Notes under the pieces: generated by a model
The model's input: only the letters and a program-made list of their open reading frames with translations
What the model was told of the DNA's origin: nothing
Databases searched by the model: none
Source: Manihot esculenta
Lineage: Eukaryota > Streptophyta > Magnoliopsida > Malpighiales > Euphorbiaceae
Reading direction: 5' to 3'
Assembly (NCBI RefSeq): GCF_001659605.2
Contig: NC_035162.2
Coordinates: 31,810,153 to 31,874,152 of the forward strand
DNA length: 64,000 bases
Made by a program: the position numbers and the translations under genes
In this document: positions 22,401-36,200 of the stretch, piece by piece
Layout of the letters: each line of letters opens with the position of its first letter
Position numbering within the stretch: the first letter of the stretch is position 1

Positions 22401-25400
22401 AGATATACCTTTTTGATACTACCCTATCTAGGAACCTTTTTTTTTTCATCTCACTGCCGCCACCAGTAGAGTCACCGGACCGCCGCCACTAGCAAGGTCA
22501 CCGGACCGTCGCCGGCCAGCCGTCCACTTCCGACACCGGAAAGCCAAGCGCGTGAGGCTCACGCGCCCTCGCAAGATTCTACATCTTTTCCACACGCCGA
22601 TGCGTGTGACGTTTTCCAGTGGTCTTTTTCGACGGTGATCCTTTTCGGTAGACTCACCTTCAAGCTGCGCTTCTAATCTGCTGGACCCGTGCCTTTTTCG
22701 TCGCTGAACAGTAATTCTTTCTTCAGTAACAATAATTTTCCACAGTTTTTGACAAAAAAAGAGTAGTTTTTTCTTGAAATGGCAGTGACTTGTGTGGGTA
22801 ATGTAAGGACTTTTGATAATACTTTTGTTTCCTCTCTTGATTATGCTCCATGGATTATTGATTCTGGTGCAAATAGACATATGATGGGCTCCTTTGAAGG
22901 CTTCCTTAATTATCTTCAATGTCTACAAAATGACACTGTCAGAATCGTAGATGGTTCTTCCACTCCTATATGTGGAACCGATTCTATTATCTGTACTCCA
23001 AATACAAGTTATCATCTGTTCTTCATGTTCCTTATTTCCCTGTTAATCTCTTATCTGTTAGTGCTCTCACCAAAGTATTTAACTGTAAAATTGAATTTTT
23101 TCCTGACCAGTATATTATTCAGGACCTTTAAACTAAGAAGAGGATTGGTAATTGTAGATTGCACGATGGCTTAATCTGAGTTTGAATTCACTTTGGGCTC
23201 TTTTTGGAAGAAATCAAGATGTCAACTAGGAAATTATACAATGCCATCGACGGTTAGGACACCCATCCCTCTTTGTTTTAGAAAAACTTTATCCTGATTT
23301 ATTTTCCAAAACTCAATGTGGTTCTTTAGTTTGTGATACTTGTGAGTATGCTAAGTATACAAGAACCTCTTATCTCTCTCGTAACAATAGGAGTACGATC
23401 TCTTTTATGACCATCCATTCTGATGTTTGGGGACCTACTCAAACGGTCTCACTATTTGGTAATCGTTGGTTTGTTACTTTTATTGATTGTTGCACTCGCA
23501 TGACTTGGATTTATTTGATAAAGGCAAAGAGTGATATGATTTCTTGCTTTCAATCCTTTCACAAGATGATTTGTACTCATTTTGATGCTAAGATAAAAGT
23601 TTTGAGAACTAATAATGGTACAGAATACATGGATGGCCGTTTTTCTATTTATCTAGAGTCAAATGGGATATTGCAGCAAACTAGTTGTCTTTACACTAGT
23701 GCTCAAAATGGTGTTACTGAAAGAAAAAATAAACACCTATTGAAAGTAGCCCGATCTCTCCTTTTTACCATGAACCTTCCAAAAACCTATTAGGGAGATG
23801 CAGTCTTAGCCGCAGGTCTCATTAATAGAATGCCTCTTAAAGCTCTTGCCTTTAAAAGCCCTTTAGAGGTGCTACAAGGGAAAAATGCTTATATTGTTCC
23901 ACCAAAGGTGCGTACCCTAGCCCAGTGACATGAAGCAGGCCGCACTGACCACGCGCACAGTTCCACCCTAGTCTAACCCGGGAACGTGACAAGAGGTAAG
24001 AGAGCAGGCCCAATCACCTCGCAGCCCTATTAGCACGCCCGCCGGGGGGAATTAAATGGGCGCCTGACAGAGAGCAATACCCTGGCACGTCCGTATGTAC
24101 AGGCCTGGGTGACAGAGACAGGTGGCACTGTAGCAGGGTGGCAGTTATGCATCACTAGAGGACAAAAGGAAAAGGGATAAAGGGGGAGAGACATGATCTG
24201 CCCCAGCTAAGCTCACTCATACACTGAAAACCCTATTTTCTAGATCTCAAACAAGAAACTCCTATTTAGAGCAATCACATGCTACAAGCAGGGATTGGTA
24301 AATCAGTGGATATGGGCAGATATCAGAGGTTGGTAGTCAGACTGATTTATCTTTCGCATTCTCGACTAGACATAGTATATGCAGTCAGCTTAGTCAGTCA
24401 GTTTATGCATGATCCTCATGAGTCTCACATGCAAGCTATTTTTCACATTTTGCGATACTTGAAGTCTGCTCCTGAAAAAGGTCTCCTATTCTCTGAACAC
24501 GGTCATCTTTGTATACATTCATTCACAGATGTAGATTAGGCTGGATCCCTTAATGATAGAAGGTCAACTAGTGGATACTGTACACTTGTGGAAGGAAACC
24601 TTGTCACTTGGAGAAGCAAAAAGCAAAGTGTTATTGTTCAATCAAGTGCTGAGGCGGAATTCGAGCGATGACACAAGGTATTTGTGAACTCCTATGGTTG
24701 CAGAGATTGTTGGAGGAATTAAAACTATTAGAGAAGGACAAACATCTCTTGTACCGTAACAACAAAGCTGCCATCAGTATAGCTCACAATCCGATTCAAC
24801 ATGACCGAACGAAACACATAGAGATTGATCAACACTTCATTAAAGAGAAGTTAAAAAATGGTGTTTTGAGGTTAGATCATGTGACTTCCAATGAACAGCT
24901 AGCTGATGTGTTTACCAAAGGGCTCAACAACAAGACCTATCATATCTTGGTTTGTAAGTTGGACATGTGTGATATCTATGCACCAACTTGAGAGGAGTGT
25001 TGACCAACATAGAAGGTTCCTAATTAGGAGGATTCAAATCTTTGGAATCCTAATTAGGTTTGAGCTAAGGGATCTTATCCTTATTGTAAATATTCCTAAT
25101 TTAAATTGATTCTTTATGTATAAATACTCAAATCTTGTAAAGATCAATTCAATTGGAATAGAATAAAAAATTCTTCCCAAAATTCTTTAGTGCTACAAAA
25201 GGTGTGGGTGTTGAAAACATATGGCAGTATTTTTGGAGCCAAGATGGTGAATATAGCAGTTGTCATCCTAGAATTCTTATGGAAGATAAATGGGAAATAG
25301 CAAGAAGAGAAAGGAAGAAAGTTATAACATCAAATTCTATTGTGATCTTGAAGGAACAAGCATGGGAAATTTGGAGAAGGAAGGTGAAGAAAATTTAGCA

Positions 25401-27220
25401 TCTTCAGTCAAGCCTTATGGGTCATTTCAGCTGAGGCACGTGCTGGAAGTTAACATTTGGGGTTCTAAATTTAGGGGATTAACTGACCAGCAAAACCTAC
25501 TGTGTGGGATTTTCACATCCTTCTGACCAAGTCTGAGGAAAGAAGCAACAAAAATTCATTTTAATTTTCAGCATTTTCTTTAGTCTTGAGGACAAGAATA
25601 ATTTCAAGAAGTGAAGAATGTTATGATAGGAGAATAAAGGGTGTTAGAAAATAAATAGAAGGTGTTGAGGATTTAAATGTAATAAAAGGATAGAGTAGAA
25701 TATAGTAAATTTAGCTAGAAATTAGTTAGAGAGTGGAGTGGCAGGAACAGGTATTTTATAGATCTAAAAGCTATATAAATAACAGCCATTGTAACTAAAG
25801 GGAAACTACTCCAAGAATTACAATCTTTCTTTCTTCTATCTCTCTATCTCTATCTCGAATTCTCTCTACTATGCAATTCTCCCCTTTCTTCTATTTCTCT
25901 CCCATTTCCTCTCTTTCTGACTTGTTAGGGATTCAATCCTTAACACGTTGCAACCTCAAATTAAATGTCTTAAGAAGAATAAAAGGAATAATGGCCAAAA
26001 AAAGAAAAACTTTTTTCCAGTTTTTTGAAGTTTATCCACAACTGCTAATTTTTTGCAACTTGATATTGTCAAATGCAGTTCCAATTATATTTGACAAATT
26101 TTGGGAAAATTTAGAGAATTCTTGTATTTCACTCTTAATCTTTACAATTGGTCTATATCACTATTTATACACAAAGAATTATATCTAAACAGGTAGCAAA
26201 TAATCAAATAATAATTACAGAGATAATTAAGGATCATAATCAAATCAAATCATATCACTAGAATCAGTTAGGATGAGTAAATAAGTCAACAATATTCATA
26301 TTTTTATTTTTCCAACTGAAGTAATAAACCATCAATTCCATTTGCAGTCTGATTCACAGCCACCCATGTCTATCCAACATCACCACTTCCAGCAGCACCA
26401 CCGAAGCTTCATCTTTTATGCACCATGGAGATCAAGATTAAACTTCCACGTGTTGATGGTAGTGGTAGGGTTAGATTATCATGGGTGGCCATGGATCAGT
26501 CAAAAATAGAATTGAAGGTTCAGCAGGAAAATGTTAGAATTAGAAATATGCTGGCAATCGGGATAAAATTTTCAAAATGAAAAGTTGCTGATAAATTGGA
26601 AAACACAAAAATGTTTTGAATTTTTTTATCATTAAGCTTTAAAGAAGGGCCAATTATATTTAATTTCATGTCTCTTTTCAGGGCACAAAAATAGGATAAA
26701 AATAAAGAAAGAAAGAAAGAAAAGAACCTTCTCTCCTTCTCGATTTGGGTCTAAAAGTGGTTTCTGCTCATAAGCAGGCAAAGCAGGTGCATCATTCCAA
26801 ATTTTCCGCCATAAGTTTCCATGCTCAGACATTCGCTGTGAAAGTCGGCCTCGAGGAGGCCAATCATCCTTCAAACCATCCATTGAGTTTCCAGATGGTC
26901 CACTTCTTTCCGTCTCATCATTCTCCCAATCCCCAGGAGAATGCCACCGAATAAAATCTTCGAAAATGGCATCAGGATTTGCCGCTTTGAATGCTGCCAT
27001 GTCTAATTCAAAATTTTCAAGTCATTGATTAAGAACATTTAAATGGTGGAAAGAAACTGAATATGTAATTGAAACATAAAAGATATAAATAAGTAAATAA
27101 CCAAATGAATTTGTCACGTAGTGTAAAAAAAAAGAAAGTGAATCCAAATGAGATTCAACAATTCCAACTCCCCTCCTCGTTCCCGAAGATAAATATTAAT
27201 AATAATAGCAGTAGTTTTTA

Positions 27221-27259
<39 letters not shown>

Positions 27260-30200
27260 AACTAATAATGATGTGAGGCTTGGGGGTTCCAAAGAGAAGC
27301 AAACCGATTGATATTACAAGATTTTGAAGCTTATACAGTACCTGATGATAAGATCTCTCTTTCCAACTGAGCAGAAAAGTTCTGCAATAAAATAATAGAA
27401 TGCCAGTTGACGACAATAGGAATATTCCAGCAAACATATATACCAGAAATATAAAACTCATAGTTACAAGAAATAAACAAAGACAGAAGATCTATAGATA
27501 TTATTTTGCTTGCCAAATAATAGGCGCATGTATAGAAGGATGATCTTTCAAGCATAAAAAGGGGTCATAATTTCATCCATGCTCACTAGACTCCTCAGTA
27601 AATTTCAGCACTGAACCAGCACCAATTTGTCCATAAAAATCACTGAATTTTAAATTGTTCCAATTAAATTAGTATAAAATTAACTTCAGCAGAAAATATA
27701 TCAAAATTATTTCTTGTATTAGCTTAACTGATATGATATTAATTATAAAACAATTAATAACTATCAACTCAAACTTCCACTTACAATGGAATCAAATCTG
27801 TAACATTTGAATATTAATAGTAACATCCATATTTACATAATCTCATCTTTACATTAAAAAAAGGGACCAATAGTAATCAATCTTAATTTTATCAATTCAA
27901 TTATTAATATACAAATAAGGGGAATGAGAAATATATTTAGACAGCTTATAGTTTTATTCCTGTATGACTTATTTATATATATATATATATTAATTGAAAT
28001 TGTGTAATGTATAAAAATATCAAATTTGGATTCAATTCTTTTGGTTCGGACAGGGTTTAATTCGGGACTTTGATACAAACAGTAACCAAACCAAAACAGT
28101 ACCATAAATTCAGTTTAGTTAGGTTCCTACATTGTAGATTCGTTTATGGTTTTCGGGTTCATCGTGTACCCAAGAGCCATTCACCAATCCACAGTCCACA
28201 ACATATTGTACAGGCCAATCTAGAGCTATATATTTCTATCCCTGGTTATTTTGCATTGAGCACCACTCTGCTGTTTGCTGCAGAGGTACTGTTTTATTAG
28301 TTGTTATTAGATTTTGATTATCTATAACAAACAGATTATGTTTATCTACTATTTTATCTTATTAGTTGTTATTAGATTTTGATTATCTTATCTTAATAAC
28401 TTATTATCTAGATAATTACTTCTATTAGACTTCTATTTTAATTAGAAGTCCTATATGAACCTCCACTATATAAGGGGTTTATTTTTATTCAATAAAATAC
28501 GCAAAAGAATTATAAACAATTTGAGATCCAAGACTCTCTCGTTAACGAGTCTGAGGTGTTAAAACCTCCCTTTAATGAACGCCTTCCCCATCTATCATCT
28601 CGTGACACATCCACTGTTCGGGACCATAACGACTTGGCATCAAAGCCGGTCTTCATGGCTGATTTAACAAATCTAGTAGAGAAGCTGAATTTTCTCATAC
28701 AACGATTACGTTTAAATGACTTAACTGATCTAGTTTGCACCTTCAATAAGGGGGCAGACCATAAACAAGATAGATGAGTAGTAGGTAACAAAATTTTAGT
28801 CAACAAGTGAGTGAGATGATAGAGCTACCTATTGCGCTCGAAAATGCTAAAATTGACTTTTCCTCGTGTGATGAAAAGGGACATAGAGTCATTATATTTG
28901 GTCCAGACACCAGAGTTTGAAAAATATTAGTTAGTTGGCAAGGTTGTCCTGAATTTGAAACCACATGGGAGTCTATTAATTAATTTAAGACTGCATATTC
29001 TACCTTTAAACTTGAGGACAAGCTCATTTTCCAGAAAGCGGATAAAATAAATCCATAACAAATAGATTATGTTTATCTATTATCTTATCTTATTAGTTTT
29101 TATTAGATTTTGATTATCTTATCTTAATAACTTATTATCTAGATAATTACTTGTATTAGTTTTCTATTTTAATTAGAAATCCTATATAAACCTTAAGGGG
29201 TTTATTTTTATTCAATAAAATAAGCAAAAGAATTACAAACAATTTGAGATCTAAGGCTCTCCCATTAACAAGGCTGAGGTGTTAAAAGCTCCCTCTAATG
29301 AGCTCTTTCCCCATCTACCATCCCATGAAGCAATCCACTATCTGGACCATAACATACCGTGACCCCATTATATCTTCTGACAAGACAGTATACACATTTT
29401 GGCATTACAGTTATGGAGATTTGAAGTGATTCAAGATGAACCCATATAAACTATGCGAAAATTTTTCAAACAGAGCAATTAAATGACCATCTTCTTCCAG
29501 CATTTCCCGAATTAACCATTGAAAAAAAAAATGAGATATATAAAGAATTTAAACTTACAAAAGAATCACCAAATGCTTCAACGGCCTGCAGTCGTTCTTC
29601 ATGCATGTCTTCTGTCATCAGTGGTGGATCCTATAACAATTTCCAGATAAATATGAGTAATATTATCTATTGAACCTTGGGATAATGAAATTGTAATAAG
29701 AAAGCCAAAAGTGGTCAAGTGTCTAGAGATAGAAACCAGAGTGAAAGGTGCATGCATGCTCTGATAGGACTTCAGCAGCTTCATAGATCCCACTGCACCA
29801 GCTGAACCTCTCCTTTTACGATCTGCAGATTTTTCATCAGTAGATGACACATCTTTATGCATCCTACAAGACTCTGACTTGATTGGTTCAGAACCATGCA
29901 ATCCATCTGGAATCAAGGGGCTGCAACACATGCAGAAAGAGTTCTAGTCTTACATGCAAACCATTTACAAAAATAAATCATTTCCAAAGATAAAAGGCCG
30001 AGTCAAATAAACTAAATTTAATCCAGTGAGAAGCAACCGTGTTTCCCTTTTTCCTACTGGCAAAAAAAAAAAAGAAAAAAAAAAGAAAAAGAAAAACTGC
30101 CATTCAAGACCCAGCGTTGCTAGTCAAACCTCAATTTCATGGTAACATAATTCAAGAGACCAAAAATGAAAGGATAGAAAAATCATGAAAGTTTTTGACC

Positions 30201-33200
30201 AGTATGCAGATTAATATTCCAATTCCCAACATGCAGGTTCATGTTTATTTGATCGAATTCAGTGCCCATTTAGTTCAGCTTTCGGAGACAACAATTGGCT
30301 ACTGAAACTTCAACAGCTAAAGATAGGTGTTTGGCAAACCAGAGAGAAAAGTTGGTGTTGGAATTCTAAAAATCCGAAAAAGTTCAATAAGATATTCTTT
30401 TTATGCTCAAAAGCGGGGTTTTGTAATAATTTAATAATAAAAACAACTTCTATTTGTATCTTCAACATTTTTAATATACACATAAATATAAGTAGATAAA
30501 ACATGCTCACACAATAAAATTATGCAAATAATTAATTAAAATATAAAAAACATGAAAAGTAGATAATTTTGTGCATGTAGATATTCAAATTATTAAAAAG
30601 TACATCTAATGAGAAATTCATTTATATATAATAAATAAAATCTATCACATAATATATAAAAAGATAAGATATATATATATATTTATATATATCCTAAATA
30701 CTAATTTTATAATCTAACCACTACCTCAACCACTGAATTACCAAAAAATTACAATCAGTTATAACTGCTGAGTGCTGACTACAAACAGCTGGCCTCTAAC
30801 CATTACAGCTGAACCAACCAGACCTTAAGTAATTTGCTGCACGCCTACATCCATCCACATGATTCAAGGAAAAGAGATAAACCATAGAAACAACTTTAAC
30901 ACATTTAGGAAACAAACTAATCGCAAAAGTATCATCAGAACTAGCCACTATAACATAGAGGTGAAAGATGAAGAAAAATACTCCTATAATTTATGAAAAA
31001 GAAAATCACATGTGCTCCACATTTTCAAGCTTATTACTGATTTCCTCTTCACATACTCCAAGGGAGGAATTGCTACATTAATTGGTGCACTTCAATGAAA
31101 AATTATCAGCCAAAAAAATAGTAAAAATTTGTTAAAGTCAAACAAATAAAAATAACAAAAATGGAAAGCATTTAATAGACCTGTTGAGCTAGCCAGTTTT
31201 ATGTAGAAACTAAAAGGAGCTCTCACTTGTTTAGTTCACCTGTCACGAATCCCATAAAACTTTTCACGAGGCATAGGCATATTAGTTGTCTTATTTCCTA
31301 CTAGACCATCTTCCTGCATAAGCAATTGAACAAACATATAAATGTTTAGTTGAAAGAACATATAATTGCATAATTGTAAAGTTGAAACAACAAGATTCAA
31401 AATCAAAGTAATATCAACATGTTAAGCAGCAGAAAGCTCAAAAGAACAAAGCAACAAGCAGCTAAATCACCTTGATATGATCATTGCCTTCTAGACAATC
31501 TTGAAATTCTTCATTCAGTTCACACTTCTTCTCAATGCATATAGCAAGCTGAACAATAAAAAGCTAAATCAGATGCTTTTCTTGCCAGCAGAAGTGATAT
31601 GAAAAGAAAATAGACAAGGCACATTAGAAGCTCTCCAATCTTCTCAAATACCATTTTGTACAGAGGATCTGATTGTCCAAACTCCAAACCAAAAGGAATA
31701 ATGAAATAAAAATATATATCTAGAATCCCAGCAATAATGACAGCAGGGGATCAAGTTGATATGAAGTCAACAGAAAGCTCTAAAAGATTTTTGACATTAC
31801 AAAACATTTTCTAGAACTAGTATATTCCTATATCCATATTTTCCCAAGTCAGATATTAATTCACTCTTTCTACCATTCCATTTTGCTGTGCTACCATGCA
31901 TTAACAACTTTATATGGCAATGCGGTTGTAGCTGCACTTTCTTCTTTTTTCTAATTATAGTTGTGAATTTTGAATTTTCTGTATGAGTGTGGAAGAATAG
32001 TACAAATTTATATACAAGAGTCTTAACTAAAGAAGGAATGTGAATTCCTATATTAAACCTATCAAGCTATTAAGCCTAAGATCAACCCTATAATCTTAGC
32101 ACATATCTATACATATTTAGTTTCCATACCACTCCCCCTCAAATTGGAGCAAAAATATTAATCATACCCAACTTGTAACATATATAATCAACCCAGGTTT
32201 CATTTAAAGCTTTAGTAAAGATATCCCCCCGATTGTTCTCTAATTTTGACATGTCCAGTTGAGATTATCCTTTGTTGGATCTTTTCACATATGAAATGAC
32301 AATCAATCTCTATATGTTTTGTCAGCTCATGAAACCTCGAATTAAAAGCAATGTGGATGGCCACTTGATTTTCACACCACAATTTAGCAAGCAATAAGTT
32401 CTTGAAACCAGCTTCTTTTAGCAGTTGAAGTACCCACAAAATCTCACATTCAGCTTGTGCTACAGATCGGTTTACTTTTCCATGACACTTGGTTACCTTC
32501 CACAAAAATACAATACCCTATTGTTGACCTCCTAACAATCTTTGATTCTGACTGTGCCTTCTTTCAAGTAATAAAGGATTTGTCTCAAAACTTTCAGATG
32601 AACAATGGTAGAAGAGGACATAAACTGGCTCACAACACTAACTAAATATGAAATGTTTGGACGAGTCATTGTTAAATAATTTAGCTTGCCCACTAATCTC
32701 CTATACATTTCAAGATATGCAAACCAACTCACTATCTTCTGCGGTGCGTTGGAAATTCAAAGTCATTGGTGCATTGCAAGGCTTAGCACTAAACCTTCTT
32801 GTTTCAGCCAATAATTTTGGATAAGAAAATACCTTTTTTACATCTTGTAACCTCAATACAGAAAAAGTATTTCAAAGAGCCTAAATCTTTCGTATGAAAC
32901 TATAACTTACGAAACTCTTTTAGAGATGTAGTGTCCGCAACATCAATGCCTGTAATAACAATATTATCCACATACTACTACTAGGGTTAATCCATCATCA
33001 GAGTTTCTATAAAACACTGAGTAATCACACTTACTCATCTGCATACCAAACTTTTAGACTACCTTGTTAAATTTGTCAAACCATGCCCATGGATTCTGTT
33101 TTTAGCCATAAAGAGATTTCCGAAGTATGCAAATCTTCCCTAACTCTCCCTAGCAACAAACCTTGGTGGTTGCTCAATATAAATTTCCTTCTAAGATCAC

Positions 33201-36200
33201 CATGAAAAAAAGCATTCTTAATGTTTAGCTAGTATAAGGCCAAGCATATGTAAGTGCCAAAGAAACAAACAGTCAAACAAAACCCAGCTAGGCAACTGGA
33301 GACAGTGTCAGAATAGTCAACTCCATAAGTATGAGCATAACACAAATAAACGGGCCTTAAAACGAGCAATAATTCCATTAGGGTTTACCTTCATTGTGAA
33401 TACCTAATTATATCTAATCGCCCGCTTTCTTTAGGGCAAAGAAACCAATTCCCAAGTACTATTAGTGTCATATCATTATTTCCTCCTTCATTGCAATAAG
33501 CTAGCCAGGATGAGATAATGCCTCACTCATAGTTCGAAGGACTGAAAAAGAATTTAAAGTAGTGACAAAACAATGAGAAAAAGAGGATAATTGATCATAA
33601 TAAATAAAATAAAAGATAAGTGCAAGAACATTTACTTTTATGAAGGGCAATGGTAAAGGTCTAAGTTAGACTCACGAGCCGTAATGGAGGTTGGATCTTC
33701 AAACGAAGAAATAGTTGGTCGATGGGCTAAGTCAAGAGTCTCAAATCTCATAGAATAAATATGAACAAGGAGATGAAGAGTCTCAAATCTCCTAAAGTAA
33801 ATATGAACAACAAGGAGATGAACAGTCACCGCTGCAGACAGACCTATAAGAGGTTGTTGACTAATGAGGAGATCTTTGGGACATGACTGCAAAGATTAAG
33901 GGCTAATCTCATGGGCAAATCTTATGCCATATTTTAGCCTAAATTATAGAGCATAATTGCAGAGATTTTATTCCTTATAATTTCCTTATTAGCTTTGATT
34001 CTTCATGTATAAATTAGAATGCACAAAGCTTGTAAACATTAATTTTTTACAGCAATGAACTCTCTCAAAATCTTCATGTTATCAGAGCTTTGCCAACTTT
34101 ATTTAGCATAAGCATTCCGAGTTCACAAAGTTAAAGTTTTTATAGGCTCTATAGAGGGGTTGACTAACACCGCTCATACCAGGAGAATACCCATCAGATT
34201 TCCGACCTATTCCCAATGATGCACCTCTGTTCCGGCCACGCACATGAGCTCACGAGCCACCACAGACTCAACATCCTTTCCACACATTGGCACATCAATC
34301 ACTCTCCGGTGCCCTTTTCCAACGGTGCTCCTTTCCTACGATCTCTTGAGCCATGCCTTTGACCAACCCAGATCCGTGCCCTTTCCCCTTTGTTTCTCTA
34401 ATGAACAATGGCTTTTTTTTCCTTTTTTTAACAAAAAAAGGTAATTTTTCCCTTCTCCTTGACATGGCAGTCAAGAAAATGACAAGTGTGGGTAATGTAA
34501 AGACTTCTGATAATGCCATTGCTTCATCTTTTGATAGTACTCCATAGATTATTGATTCTGGCGCAAATAGACACATGATGGGCTTCTCTAAAGACTTTTT
34601 TAATTATCTTCTATGTCTACAAAATGACAATGTCAAAATATGATTCTCTTACTCCTACCTCTGGAACCCGTTTTATTATTTGTACTCCATCTATTAAGCT
34701 ATCATGTGTCCTTTATGTTCCTCAATTTCCTATTAATTTTTTATTTATTAGTGCTCTTATCAAAATTCTTAACTACAAAATTAAATTTTTTCGTGACCAT
34801 TGTATTATTCAAGAACTTCGCAATGGTAGACTACATAATGGCTTATATATGTTGGAAGAGAATCCGGGTTTTAGTTCATCTCATGCTCTTATTTTCTTTT
34901 TGGAGAAAATAAGGATGTTAACCAAGAAATCATACAGTGGCATAGACAATTAGGATATCCCTCCTTTTATGTTTTAGAAAAACTTTATCCTGATTTATCT
35001 TTCAGGACAAAGTTCGGATTTTTATTTTGTGATACTTGTGAGTATGGTAAGCATACAAGAAACCCTTATCCTTTGAATAATAATAGGAGTATGACTCTTT
35101 TTATGACTCCATTTTGATGCTTGGGAACCTACACAGACTATTTTCCCATTTGATAGCCGTTAGTTTATGACTTTTATTTACTGTGCCAAATAATAACAGG
35201 ATTTAAGAAGATACTCAAGAATAGACAATAGAATATAAAAAGCCATTAAGTAGCCCATTCAGTATCAATAATCTTCCTCTTCTCCATCTGGTGAGTTATC
35301 TCTAACCCTTGAGCTCATTGATGATTTAAATAAACCAATTGCTCAAAGAAAAGATCGTGCACTAAACACTTTATTTTTAACTTCCTCTCTTATGTCTCCT
35401 GTCTCTATCCTATAGAGCTCTTGTCTTGCCTATTTCTGCTATGTCTATCCCACGGAATTAGAAGGAAACTCTCAAATATCCTAAGTAAAAAGAGCAATGG
35501 TTCAAGAAATAAAAGCATTGGCTAAAAATGAGACTAAGAGAGTTGGTGTCTCTTTCTCTGGAAAAAAACTAATGGGTTGCAAATGGGTATTCACTGTGAA
35601 ACATAAAGCTGAGGGTTCAATTGAAAGATTCAAGGCCAAACTAGTTGTTAAGAGATTGACTCAAACTTATGGAGTGGATTATCAAGAATCATTTACCTTT
35701 ATTGCTAAAATGAACTCAATCAGAATCTTTTTATCATGTGCTGCCAATCTTAATTGGGACTTACTGCAGTTTGATCTGAAAAATGTATTTCTCCATGAAG
35801 ATTTAGAAGATGAGGTGTCTATGGAGATTCCTCTAGGATTTGCTGACGAGAAAACACAAGAAAAGGTATGCAGACCGAAAAAGACCTTGTATGAACTAAA
35901 ACAGTCATATAGAGCATGGTTTGACAGATTCAGCAGAGCCATAGTTTCTTTTGGCTATCAACAGAGCAATACTGATCATATCTATTTATTAGACATCATT
36001 AGGGTAAAGTCACTCTTCTTATAGTTTAGGTTGATGACATCATTATGACAGAAGATGAGAAAGAAGAAATGGCTTGATCGAAGAAATTTTTAGCTCAGGA
36101 ATTTGATATCAAAAATCTAGAAAAACTTCAATATTTCCTGAAAATTAAGGTTGCTAGATCAAGTAAGGGAATCTTTATTTCTTAGAGGAAGTATATTCTC

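Larger units (their letters stand above)
22129..25189 (+). mobile_element. element F: Ty1/copia retrotransposon, gag-less, internally deleted
   Basis: LTRs are about 22129-22315 and 24998-25189. The primer site TGGCATCAGAG is one base from the canonical form, and a purine tract AGAGGAG precedes the 3' LTR. The flanks GTTCT (22124-22128) and GTGCT (25190-25194) are a likely 5-bp duplication with one change. It is inserted in the ORF of element C. The leader of about 460 bp passes directly to protease. Confidence 0.8.
21700..25399 (+). pseudogene. unknown ORF of element C, split by copia F
   Basis: The left part (about 21742-22128) encodes a charged, coiled-coil-like stretch ([20 protein letters not shown]) and an acidic region, with a stop at about 21844. 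The right part (25195-25399) encodes [19 protein letters not shown] and [11 protein letters not shown], and ends at TAG after [11 protein letters not shown]. Removing F and one copy of its near-duplication (GTTCT/GTGCT) joins the two parts in frame. A related ORF with conservative changes is found at 48518-48711. I do not recognise the protein; a gag-like or nucleic-acid-binding role is a guess from its charge. Confidence 0.6.
8194..25945 (+). mobile_element. element C: small non-autonomous LTR retrotransposon, heavily nested
   Basis: The 5' LTR (about 8194-8404 plus 12646-12759) is split by an insertion. A primer site TTGGTATCAGAGCTT follows at about 12761, and the 3' LTR is 25642-25945 after a purine tract (GGAGAATAAAGGG). 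After removing nested insertions the internal region is only about 1.6 kb (12760-13080, 21292-22128, 25190-25641), so it cannot encode a polymerase. It holds one ORF remnant of unknown function. No clean target duplication was found at the outer ends. It is the oldest layer in intron 19, because all other elements there except the 26092 solo LTR lie inside it. Confidence 0.75.

Noticed and set aside
22446..22919. 157-aa minus ORF opposite the leader of element F
   Set aside because: Arginine-rich shadow of the GC-rich leader, antisense to the protease start; no domain recognised.
29051..29353. Second LTR-like repeat in intron 17 as an independent solo LTR
   Set aside because: It pairs with 28324-28630 and encloses gag and chromodomain remnants in the same orientation, so a single element is simpler.
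34244..34547. ORFs in the leader of element G as possible gag
   Set aside because: Short, overlapping in several frames and low complexity; no capsid or CCHC pattern before the protease.
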